DNA of 64,000 nucleotides from Synanceia verrucosa (lineage: Eukaryota; Chordata; Actinopteri; Perciformes; Synanceiidae): contig CM056558.1 in NCBI GenBank assembly GCA_029721515.1, positions 12,369,240-12,433,239 on the forward strand. The letters are read 5' to 3'. The position numbers and the translations under genes are program-made. The notes under the pieces were generated by a model. That model ran no database searches and was not told the DNA's origin. It saw only the letters and a list, made by a program, of their open reading frames with translations. Shown here piece by piece: positions 36,464 through 47,500 of this stretch. Position 1 is the first letter of the stretch; each line of letters begins with the position of its first letter.

Positions 36464-36905
36464 TCAGTCAAGTCAATTTTATTTGTATACACTCATATCA
36501 CAAATTTGTCTCGTTGGGGGTGGCAGTAGCTCAGTCTGCAGTGACTTGGGCGGGGAATCGGAGGGTCGCCAGTTCAAGTCCAGGTCAGACCATGTGTGGA
36601 GAGTGGACTGGTAGCTGGAGAGGTTCCTCCTCCTGGACACTGCTGAGGTGCCCTTGAGCAAGGCACCGAACCCCCAACCGCGCGGGGTGCCAGGATATGG
36701 GGTAGCCCCCTCACTCTGACACCTCTCCTCTAGTGCATGTGCATGTGTGTTTCATAACTTGTGCGTAACATGCAACTGAAAATAAAAAAAAAAAGTAGTA
36801 ACAGAGTGTAAATTGAAATTTCCCTATCTGAGGAACTAATAAAGGAATTCTTCTTCTTGCAATCTGTACAGGATATGACACCCTGGGTTCTTTACAAACA
36901 ACCCT
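36464..36905 (+). repeat. Family D dispersed repeat interrupted by a SINE
   Basis: Left part caatttttatttgtata... up to about 36516; right part caatctgtacaggatatgac from about 36859. Compared with the uninterrupted copy at 49336, the two halves are separated by about 340 bases of SINE. Confidence 0.75.
36517..36858 (+). repeat. SINE family C (tRNA-headed)
   Basis: Head ggtggcagtagctcagtctg with A-box TAGCTCAGTCTG, and B-box AGTTCAAGTCC about 40 bases on, very close to a real tRNA. The body has tgaggtgcccttgagcaagg and caccgaacccccaaccgcg. The 3' end is A-rich (aataaaaaaaaaaag ... aactaataaaggaattcttc). Confidence 0.8.
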
Positions 36906-36924
36906 CATGGACATTGACTTCCCC

Positions 36925-37100
36925 CCCGAAAAAAAAAAAAAAATCCTTTATTTGTCCCACAGATGGGGAAATTTGCATCGTTACAGCAGCAAAGTGGGTA
37001 GTGCAATATTACAAGGAGGGCCTGTGAAAACTAATAACATCAGAAGTTATCAACCAAGAGGGAAAAAAACTAAGAAAATAACATCTTAGAAAAAAATCAG
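36925..37100 (-). repeat. LINE 3'-end fragment, inverted
   Basis: The minus strand carries tgcaaatttccccatctgtg then ggacaaataaaggatt and a T-tract on the plus strand side, a 3' terminus typical of Rex/L2-type LINEs. Weakly bounded on the right. Confidence 0.4.
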
Positions 37101-37941
37101 TGAAATCTTTTAAAATAATCTATTTAATGTGTTTTTTAAGTGATTGTCTAAAAACTCAACAACAGATTTCACAAATTCAAACAAACAATGCATCCCTTTT
37201 AATGTACTGTTCTCATCCAAAATAATAATATTCTTCCTAAATGTCTAAATCAAATGTACTTACTGGCGATGCCCCCGTAAACTCAAAAAAATGGATGGAT
37301 GGAAATAGTATAGTAGCTGTCAAACGTGATCTCCACTTTCCAAAATGGCCGCAATTGCAGCTTAACAGGAAAACCCACTTACAAAATAAGACTCCCATCT
37401 TCAAAATAAAGTAACAATCTTATTAACCCAACTTAGCAACGTTACATTTAACTTTTACATTACTTTTGAGAATTTTACTTCCATTGTTTTAGTCATGAAA
37501 TATTTTTCTTCCCTTTCAACCGTGTGTATGACTTTGTTTTGAAAAGCACTGAATGATTTAAGTTATTATTCTAACAAAATGTTTTCTGTTTCTTAACAAA
37601 CACCATGGATTGCTTTCCATATTGCATATTTCATATATTTTTTTCTATTGCAAGGGTGTCCATCAATACTGATCGCCTGATCTTACATGCTTTAACAAGA
37701 TGAAGTGTGCAGTAGATTGTGGAATTTATAATGTACACATTCTTTCAAACCTGGTTTGAATTTTGAATTGTAGCATTTTTATATAGTTTAATAGGTCTGC
37801 AGAAAGTGAGGAACCACGAGACTAGAGTGTCAATTTGTTGTCGTGATAAAGTGAACTGAACATTTTGATGAAAGTGGCCATTCCCTTGTACTGTTATGTC
37901 TACAAAGCTGTTTTAGGGCTACATCATTGGTTAGACATACA

Positions 37942-38239
37942 CCAAGAGGCATTAAAAACGCCACATTTTTTTCAATATTAATTTGAATTTTCATAATTTA
38001 TTGGGCGACTTCACTTGGTATGATACTGAACGTGAATGAACAAAAGCAACAATAAAAAAATTAATCGACATGGATTACAAATGTCAGTGTCTTGTGTGAT
38101 CGTCGTGGCATAGACATGATGAACGCTCCATAGGTTCAATAGCCACGAGTGGTAGTAAACAAAACACTCTTTTGTATACAAAATAGTTGTATCCAATTTT
38201 ATTTTGCATTGAGTTTGTTGCGTTTTTAATGCCTCTTGG
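37942..38239 (-). mobile_element. 298-bp MITE derived from the 22271 Tc1-like element
   Basis: TIR ccaagaggcattaaaaacgc at both ends. Read inverted, its two halves match the two subterminal regions of 22271-23067: attggatactactttgtata-type sequence, and tgtctatgccacgacgatca with gttcattcatgttcagtatc. Everything between is gone, with the junction near 38126. It has no coding capacity. Confidence 0.88.
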
Positions 38240-39430
38240 AATATTTGGTGCAAAATTCAACCATTTTTTTTACCACTCAAGAATCGATAAAAAAACAAAA
38301 GATCCTCCAAAAATACTACTGGTCACCAAGATTTCCTCCTTCCTGCTTCCTAGCGTGCAGATGCTTTTGCTGCTTGCTCTCACCTCTGATTGCATTTTTC
38401 TGATAATATTCTTGTTTTCATGTTTCCTCCTGTGAGAAACTTTGACCAGCGGCTCCTGGATACTTCTAAATCACTGGGACTATAATTCTTTGGATATAAA
38501 ATAGGTTCTTCTCCAGAGTCATCAGAGAGAGACAGGAAAAGACTTAAACCAACTGAATAGAAGTTGTGTGTTAGCACAGCAAAATTAGCATCTAGATGCC
38601 TTCCTTTTCCACTGATGACTATCACAAACTTCTTCAGAAGATAGCGGTACTGGAGATGAAAATTCACCACTCAAAGTCTATGTGGACGTAAATGGACAAC
38701 CTGCGGATGAGACCACCTTACCGATGTCTCAAACTGGTGGACAGGAGCAGGCTAACAAACAGCTAATTAGCTCCTCATCGAAGAAGGATGAAGCATGTGT
38801 AAATGGCAGTTAATCAGCCGGTAGCCCTCCCTGGAACTTGCTAGGAACAAGACCAAAGCATATTTCAGGACAACAGGCAAAACCTAGCACCAGCAGATTA
38901 ATGAGGAAACTGGTTGGCCTGCACTGAGAGTTTCTTTTTTTTTGTCAGCACCTATTCCCATCGTAAAACACCACAAGCTGGGAGGTGTCAACTTTTTATG
39001 GGGTTGGTGCATATTTTAATCTTGCAGAAAAGTCTATTGACATTTGTGCATGTGTGTGACCATCACCATCCCTCTCTGGAAACTAAACTGTTATTCTTCA
39101 TTAAATTTTCTTATTATGAACCAGAGAGGAAAGTGCCACACCTTTGTGAACTGAGGGGGAAACAGATGATAGACAGGACGAGATAGGATGGGTGGAGAAG
39201 GCTATAAACGGGCAGTGTCATTAGAAATGAAGAATGTGAGAAGCATTATTCCCAGCAACCAATATCCCTGAAATAAAGAGAGGAGAGAAAATAACAACAA
39301 TAATAAGAAGAAGAATATTAATAATAATAATAATAATAAGTAAATAAAGATAGTTGGTCACCAAGAGGGACAGGTGAAATTTCTTCTTTAGTTTCTTCAA
39401 CACCGGTACCAAGGAGAAAACAGCCGTAGA
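38240..39430. other. intergenic, nothing firmly recognised
   Basis: Contains a (taa)n/(aat)n run at 39298-39345. Parts may be decayed LINE 5' sequence, but no motif was clear. Confidence 0.35.
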
Positions 39431-39432
39431 CA

Positions 39433-40830
39433 GTGGCTACAACAAAAAGTAAAAGCAAACCCCAAAACACACAGACATCCAATCGAAAAACAGATTTGCT
39501 CCACTTCTGCAAGACCCTGACACCCCAAAAGAATGCTCATCTCCCAGCACCAGAGAAAGGTATGAAGCTAAATCATTCAGTAAATGGTCGCAGCCATCTA
39601 CTGGGCCTCAAACACTGATAATTGGTGACGGAGCTGTAAAGGAGGTTTGCAGCGAGAAAAACACCAAAGTACTGTGTTTTACCAATGACATGGTGTCTGA
39701 TATCCCAAAGAATATCATGAAGATTGCTGCTGAGTATGGTTTTGGTCTGAATAAAAGAGGAGTGCAATCATTGAGCTCCAACATTTTTTACTTTGTCACC
39801 CAGCATCACTGGCAGGCTCAGCCAAGGACAGAAGAAATAGTGCAGAACAACAGATAAGACAGCGATCTGAAGGACAGCGGATGCAGAAGGACGCTTCAAT
39901 TTCAGTGTCATCATACTTACCCCAACAAATGGAGTTTACCCCACCCCCAGAGGACCAACAAGAGTACCCACCTCTAACCCCAACACGACTCCCAATCCAA
40001 CTTTTACCCTCCCAACCCCTTTCCAGCTCGCACATTTTTTTTATCCAGTCTGAATGACTCTCTCCTGGATTTCACCGACAAGATGAAGAACCTTGTCAAT
40101 ATTGGAATCCAACTCACACCATGTCCATCTCCCATATTCCCATCCCTTAACCTTCCCCATCATTCAGTCCCCCATTCCACCACGCAAGAAACCATCCACC
40201 AAAAATTGCAGAGCCCCCTCTCCACCCATGAAATATCTTGACTGCGAATCTGACTGATTTGTGCCGGGTCCAGGTTGCAATGCTGATATCAGCAATGTTT
40301 TCCCCTGGGAAAAAACACACACAGTTATATCTAGCAGTGTCCCCAGATGGCTATAGTTCAATACAGGTGTTGTGTCACCTTCTGGACCAAACAAGTACCT
40401 GGATGAACCACAATTTCCTTCAATTGAACCACAACAAAACTGAGGTAATTGTTTTGGCAGTACTGTGTGCTGATATACTCTGAGCTAACCTTCAGCAGTC
40501 AGATCAAATCAATCACTAAAACAGCCTTCTACCAGCTGAAGAACATTGCCAGAGTGAATGGTTTCATGTCCCAAGCAGACCAGGAGAAACTCATCCATGC
40601 TTTTATCTCCAGTAGACTTGACAATTATAAAGGTCTTCTGACTGGACTCCCACAAAAGAACATTAAACAACTGCAGCTCATTCAAATTGCAGCAGCTCGG
40701 GTACTAACTAGAACAAAAACACCAGAGCACATTACTCCAGTCCTAAAGTCGTTACACAGTAAGTGTAACGACTTTAGGACTTCATACAGTAAGTGTATGA
40801 AATGCGCTATATAAATAAAGCTGCCTTGCA
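39433..40830 (+). pseudogene. L2-type LINE remnant (ORF1 esterase-like and RT C-terminus)
   Basis: From about 39620 a shifted frame reads LIIGDGAVKEVCSEKNTKVL and FTNDMVSDIPKNIMKIAAEY, resembling the SGNH-hydrolase-like ORF1 of L2/CR1 elements. From 40380 come STWMNHNFLQLNHNKTEVIV, then ELTFSSQIKSITKTAFYQLK and LIHAFISSRLDNYKGLLTGL, ending QIAAARVLTRTKTPEHITPV, the C-terminal RT region. The catalytic RT core and endonuclease are deleted. Confidence 0.75.
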
Positions 40831-41282
40831 TTGCCTTGCATTGCCAAGATTGAGGAAGCTTAGGAAAGGCTGTGCAGTTATATGAAATGCCTTTTTGATA
40901 TTTGGAGATAACATTTTTGTTTCTGATTGGATGGCAAACACTTCTGTTCTGGAAACTGCTCAGAAATCAGCCCGTTCACATTGTCAGTGTGCCAAATACT
41001 GACCCTTTGTTAAGACCGTCTGCGTTCAATATGATGCATAAGGTACCTTTTAGCATCTGTAAAACAATGTCCGGGCTTTCTACTAACTACAATGTAAAGC
41101 CATACACTGCAATATTAAAATCACAGTGAAAGTGTTGTAGTGATGTTAGTTTAATAATCATAACCAGCATTATTTGTCATATATAGGTACATACATATAC
41201 AAAATTCCTGTCCTGTGTTCACAATGTGTCATTTTCCCTTTACAAATGTTAATAGTTTTAAGCCCAACCATATTGTTTTCTC

Positions 41283-41819
41283 CTAAGGTTTAAAGCGACA
41301 GAAAAGTGGCCTTGAGGAATCTGACAAAGCGTCAGTAAATGGCAAGTTGGGTTGAGAATTTGTTGCTGAAACCCTTTTATTTTCAAGCCACAAATCCTCC
41401 TCTGACAGGTGCTGCATGGATATGATTTGCTGCATATCATAACATCTTGGCTTCCTAGCTCTGAATCTATTCAGGATCCATCTGAAGCCTTTCAAGCCCC
41501 TTTTCCATCTTCTCCAAAGTAAACTTTCCTCCATTTCCCCCCAAATTTCAATTATTGTCGTTGAGTCTAGCTTTTTTAGTAGCTGTAAATATACATATAG
41601 TATTGGCTTTGTAGCATGCAATAACTTGGACCCCCAACCTTTTACGAGCAATGATAGTCTGGCTCCATCTGTGGCTGTCTGCAACCCTGTCTGCTTTATA
41701 AAAGCAGCTTCACAGTTTAGATTAACCAGCTGACATTTTTCCTTTGCCTCTCCTGTCGGCCTCATGGGAGTGTTTTGTGACAGGTGGCCTAAGATGACTG
41801 CTGACGCCTCTGTGGCCAC
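41283..41819 (-). CDS. Hypothetical ORF or exon, 178 codons, unknown
   Basis: Uninterrupted minus-strand frame from MATEASAVILGHLSQNTPMR to the stop after LFCRFKP. It has a hydrophobic stretch (LHATKPILYVYLQLLKKL) and a basic stretch (WRRWKRGLKGFRWILNRFRARK). I recognise no family. A splice acceptor-like gagtttcag lies just upstream of the ATG, so it could be a 3' exon of an unseen gene or part of a decayed mobile element. It is the longest unexplained frame of the window. It may also be chance. Confidence 0.25.
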   Translation of the reverse strand: MATEASAVILGHLSQNTPMRPTGEAKEKCQLVNLNCEAAFIKQTGLQTATDGARLSLLVKGWGSKLLHATKPILYVYLQLLKKLDSTTIIEIWGEMEESLLWRRWKRGLKGFRWILNRFRARKPRCYDMQQIISMQHLSEEDLWLENKRVSATNSQPNLPFTDALSDSSRPLFCRFKP

Positions 41820-41869
41820 TGAAACTCAGGCACCAGCTGCACAAAATGTGAACAGCATGTGGGATCTGT

Positions 41870-43195
41870 GATAAGAAAATGAAGATCAGTGGAAGTTGCT
41901 CAATATCATTGCAAACACACTTTTCTGGACTGATGCACAGCTCTGTCTAAGATGAAAAACATCCCCACTAAGACTGCTGTAATAAAGATAGCACAATGAG
42001 TGTTATTAAATATGAGTATGAGTATTAATATTGCACGAGTCAATATTTGACAGCAGCAAGCAGGAAGGACTGGCGGTATCTCTTCTTAGTGCCAAAAGCA
42101 ACAAGTTTTTTTTTTTACACTAATCCTGAAAACACGCGCTTCCTTACCCAAAGTATTAGCTGCCTATGTTTAAAGATTTAGCAATATACGTTTAGATTAA
42201 CAGTGGGTGAAATGGTTAAGTATACTTTGAAAATTGTTACTCACAGAGAACAACTCTACAAGGCAAGGCAAGTTTATTTATATAGCACATTTCAGCAACA
42301 GGGCAATTCAAGTTGCACTTAGCTCAACAGCTTTTTCAGTTTTGGAGTTTTACAGCCCACAACTAATCTGTTTGAGCCAGTGTCACTTGCAACATCAGCA
42401 TCATTTCAAGCCAAACGAATATCAGAATGCATACTACAACTTGTGTTGTTTGTTCAATGGTCCAAGCAATATGCTTCTTAGAAATAAACATGGAGTATGA
42501 GGCAGACGTTAACGAGAGTGCTGGCATGCAGTATCTGCACAAACTCTAAGCCAAATGATGTGCTTTGTTTTGGCGACAAAATTGACATTTGTAGTTGCAG
42601 AATACTGCCAGCAGTCATTGTAACCAGCAACAAAGGGGAGCACACAGCTTCAGTGATTAAAGCAATGTTACAGACAAGTACAGCTATCTGTCTTGCTAAT
42701 TTGCGGCTGCTTAACATGTTTGCCTTTCAGTTCAGCATGAGAGGTCCATGTATTGCTGGCCCTTTTAAAATAGTGAATGCAATTAAAAGCCTCACTTACT
42801 AAAACAATAAGTAAACATTAGACAATGTGTTTGAAATTAAAACAGCAAGACAGACTTTTCCAGTTCATAAGCACACTTCACAGTAACTGACACTGTGAGG
42901 TGAGATTCACAGATGAGTCAAATGTAAAAGGTTTGTTTAACAACCTGCTGTTACACTGTTCTTTTCAAATAACAGGCAGTGTATTTAATCAGATTTAATA
43001 AATAAATTGATGTGAATATTTGGCTCCCAGCTCTCTTTCTATCTTTCTATCAGACCTGATATTGATACTGATGCTGATGTTAGACATGTATATTTTGTAC
43101 ACTGTCAAAAGATTATTATGACAGTATTATTATGATTATGAAATCGTAATATATCATTATAAAAATCATAATAATCATAATATAAAAACTGTATG
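41870..43195. other. intergenic; short dispersed-repeat fragment only
   Basis: At 42256-42310 aaggcaaggcaagtttattt begins a fragment of another common teleost repeat. Otherwise nothing was recognised. Confidence 0.4.
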
Positions 43196-43219
43196 TGTTT
43201 TTTTTTTTTTTTATTTTGA

Positions 43220-43359
43220 AAAGTGCCAGCGGATGTCTACCCCCCGACTGCCAAGCGGTACAGAGGTCGGTCTATTCAGCGTCGCTAAGCAGGGGCACCC
43301 CATATGCAACCTGTCCTCTTGTCCCCTGATCTTTCAGTCCATGATACTTTCACAAGGAG
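43220..43359 (+). other. Possible 5' UTR exon of hykk copy 1
   Basis: Relatively C+G-rich stretch ending cacaaggag|gtaagt, a strong donor, 1.2 kb before the first coding exon of hykk copy 1, which begins after an acceptor (cattcag, about 44547). The 5' limit is unknown. Confidence 0.3.
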
Positions 43360-44552
43360 GTAAGTTTACTCATATGTTTATACTGTCATTCGCCGTTCTG
43401 ACTGTTATTTCATACCGCTAGTGAAACCTTAACGGAGTGTGGTTAAATGCTGTGTGTTTAGCCGTGGTATTACGGCAAGCGGGTATGTGAGTAGTGACTT
43501 CAAAGTAAACGATCCGTTATCATTAAAGTGTAAGTTCATCAAAGGTATTCATTAAATTACTTGTTCTTCCAGAGTTACATTAAATGAAAGGAAAAAGCAA
43601 ATGATCACACCTTAATTTAACGTCAGAGTAATGGCAAATCTTTTTCGGATGTCGCTCATCGTGTCAATTTAACTGAAAATCACCCCTTATAAAATGTCTC
43701 TTTCTGGATTTGAAATGGTATCCTGTTATGCAGACGTCAGATTGGTCATTGGAAATGTATTATATTTATCTGTAATACATTTTGTAGGTGGTAGTTGTTT
43801 TTTAGTGATCATTCATTTTGATGTTGTATTTCACTTGTATTTCATTTGTCTGTTTATTAACAACGTTTTTGTCCATTCATATCTATGTATTTGTTTATTT
43901 ATGCATTCGTTTTCTTATCACTGAGATAAGAAATGACTAAATTTATAGTGAAATGGCCTGTTAATCCGAACGGTGCTTTTATTTTGAAGTCACTTCTCAC
44001 ATACTCCTACCGTAATGCTTATGATATGCACTTACTACGCACAACGTTCCAGGTCAATATGCAGGATATCGGCAAATAAGGGACAAATTGCTGTAACAGT
44101 TTCCAAGATTTCGTCGTTTTTGACTCTTTTCACAAAAACAGAGACAAAAACAAACTGCAGGTCCTCAGATTGGAGACACTGAATGTGTGAGTAAAGTCTT
44201 CATCTATGTCACAAAATATTGTAATACTAATAGTAATTTGTGTGGTATTGCTTATGTACTCCTCTTGATGTACTATACTATTCCAAAGCACTTTGAATAA
44301 CAACATAACCCTTTTGTCACTCTTGTGTCTTTGAAGACACAAGATATAACAGCTTTTCAGTGCATAAATCGTGTTTTTTCTGCTACTTGATTTATAACGT
44401 ATCTATCTCTCTATCTATCTATTGGCTGAGTGGGCTTGATGATGCACTTTACATTCGTATGAATTGACTATAGGTTACTATGATGCATTTGTTTTATAAA
44501 TTTCTGCAAGAAAAATCCTTTTGTGACACACAGTTGTTTTCATTCAGCAATA

Positions 44553-47500
44553 ATGTCAGTGAAGCATGCAAAGCCCAACTTGAACCACTCCCAGGTGGCT
44601 GAGATGGTGAAGAGGCTGTTTGGGTTGACTGCATCAGAAATCTCCTCTCTGCCGAGCTATGATGACCAGAACTTCTATGTGGTGCCCGTGGAGGGTGGCG
44701 AGTACATCCTGAAGATAATGAACTCAGAACATAGTAAGAACCCCTCCCTGATAGAGATGCAGACATATGCCATGTCTGTCCTACACCAGAATGGACTTCC
44801 TGCCCAAACAGCCCTGCCCACCACTTCAGGACAGCTCATGAGCCTGGAAGAAATAGGTAAGACCAGTCACACAGATCAGACCTGGGGCCTCATTTCTAAG
44901 TGAGCCGGAGTGTTGGAGCTGTGTGGAGACAGTTTTCAACAAATTTCATTCAGTCCTTCAAGTTGCACAGTTCATAGGTGCCTTGCATTTTGAAGGCAGC
45001 GGCAGCACCTTATACTTCCTGGTGGTAAACTCGACAGCAGTGGACTGATATCACCTAATAGCTAGGAAACCGGATGTATAATAGTTTGTTTACATGCAGC
45101 TGTCATTGATAGACGATGTAGAACACACGAAGAAGCCTGTTCTGAAAACCAGTTTTAGCTACGTTTAGAGGACTTTCCGATGCCTTTAAAGATGACAGTG
45201 AGCCATTTTCTCCAATGAACCGTACCTGTACAAGCCGAAATACACAGACGAAGAGCTGAGAGAGATGGATGCTAAAAGGGAAGAACGAGAGAGAGCGTCT
45301 GTAGAGACAGACCCAACTGGAGCTGCAGAAAACCAGGACAGAAGAACCGGAGACTGGTGGTGCCAGTGCGTAAATTATAACTCTGATAAACTAGCTGCTA
45401 GGTGATATCAGTCTGCCGCTGTCAAACTGCTGCTGCTGAGACATAAATCCCTCAGAATGCAAGGTCTGAAATTATTTCTATCAACACAGACATTTACATT
45501 GATAACTGATTTGCCTCGGGTGCACTGAGGAGTGGGTAAAACTGTTTTTAATGGCAGGGTAAACTAGAACCTTTGACTTGCATTAGCCTTGCACCTGTGA
45601 ACTCTGCAACTAGAAGGACTGAATGAAATTTGTTGAAAACTGTTTCCACACGTCTCCAACACTCCAGCTCACTTGGAAATGAGGCCCCATGTCCAAAATC
45701 ATGAACTACCCCCTTAAGGCCTGTCTGATATCATAATCATGTGTGACCTTGGTAGGTACTAATAGAGAAAACAGACTACTGGGTTTATGTGAAGTACAAA
45801 TATTATTCAAATACAAAATAAGGCTGCATGTCAATATGTCCTCTAATTTCACCCACGAGAGTTTATCGTGCATAGCCTTTACATTATTCCTAATAGAACA
45901 GTCAGTCATGCAGCTCTAAAGAAAATAGCTGCAAAAAAAATGTAATTTAAAATTTACAAATAGGAATTATAAACCTTATAACATGAGGGGCACACTGCTC
46001 AACTTTTGATTGTGACGGCCCTTCGGTGGATAAGTGATAAGGCTATCATATTTAACCCTCAGGCCCCCCTTTAAAAAAAATCACACTTTTCGTTTAGTAA
46101 AAATAATTTATTCCACTGGCCTACAGTCACTGTTATATCCTATCAGTTCAATCAAGGAAATCATCTCCCACGATGCACCTCTGAAAACATGGGAAAATGG
46201 CAACATCTGGGGGTGGGTTTTTTTTGTGTACATTCTTTTAGCCTCTGAATGACAGAGTTAGAGAAATTAACAGGATTTCTCGTTGCTGAAGTGCATTTGC
46301 AGTAGAATGAAAATAAGTGGTTTTAATGATAGTGAATGTACCCTAAAAGGGCTTAAGAGGGAGAGTGTTTTTTTTTTTGTCTAGACAGTAGAAAATTTTG
46401 TCAGTATTTTGTCAATTGAAAAGCCCTAAAAGGTCAGCAGGAGGGCCTAAAGCCTGGTTTATGCTTCAGCGTCTGCACCATAGCTACGCCGTCGCTGCGG
46501 ACCCATGCGCCGTAGCCTGACGCGCACCTCCAAAAAACCCTGACTATGCGTCGCGTCAACGCGTTGAGACGTGTACTGCAAGGACTGTCATTGGTCCGCT
46601 CAGAACGTATTTTCCGGTGAACAGCTCAACAACACCGCTAGTAGCGGAGCGGCACGAGTGGTACGGAATGGTCAGACAGACCACCTCCGCAAACTTCTTC
46701 TGTGCTTCAACATTTGTAGTAACAGCATTTCTTTTTCAATTTTATGAGCTCCATCTCCAGAAACACCCACTCCATCTCAGTTGTCATTGTTTACTGTCGG
46801 AAGAAAACCAAGGAATCCGATATGAGCCCCCAGAAGCCACACAAAGACACAGCCATACCCCCCTAGCAGCTTGGTGGAGAATTGCAGAGCAACGCGTTCC
46901 CTCGACGCAGAGCTTCGAATGCTCAACGACCGCGTCCGGTCTACGCCGTAGCTACACCGTCGCCGCGAGGCAGAAGCATAAACCAGGCTTATGGGTTAAG
47001 GTAGGCAATGTCTCCCTTGTTCATTGCCTCTCTTAGTTTGGGCAGAAGTTCTTTTCTTTTTTGCCTCACTACCTCTGAGAAGTCTTCATTGATGCACACT
47101 CCTGGGGTAGTGGTTTTCAGCTCTTTCCTATTCCTCCAAACCAGTTCTCTGTCTTTAAAGTTTTACAATTTGACCACAACAGGTCTAGGCCGCTGCCTTT
47201 CCTCCTTGTAGTCCAGCTTCCCCACACGATGGGCCCTGTCAATGACAATAGCATTGGCATCTACGTTCAGCTTCTCAGAGATGAGTTTCCAGACAATCTT
47301 CTCTGTATCCTCCCATTTCTCATGGAAAGATTCTGTCAAACTGTCAAAAATGAGGTTGTTCCCTCTGAATTGGTTCTCAAGTGTGACCACTGTCACAAAT
47401 CTTGCGAAAGCCATTCTCCAGAGCCATTCTCCAGAGTATTGTTATCCATTGGATCCACTGGCTCCTGGATGTTCCTGTTCATAGCATCCAGTCTCTCATT

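Noticed and set aside
36517..36590. tRNA gene
   Set aside because: Very tRNA-like head (TAGCTCAGTCTG, GTTCAAGTCC), but the 3' half of the acceptor stem is replaced by SINE body.
44523..44552. Earlier in-frame Met (MTHSCFHSAI) for hykk copy 1
   Set aside because: A splice acceptor (cattcag) lies between it and the second Met, so these bases are probably intronic.
44494..44766. Minus-strand ORF of 90 codons
   Set aside because: Shadow of hykk copy 1 exon 1.
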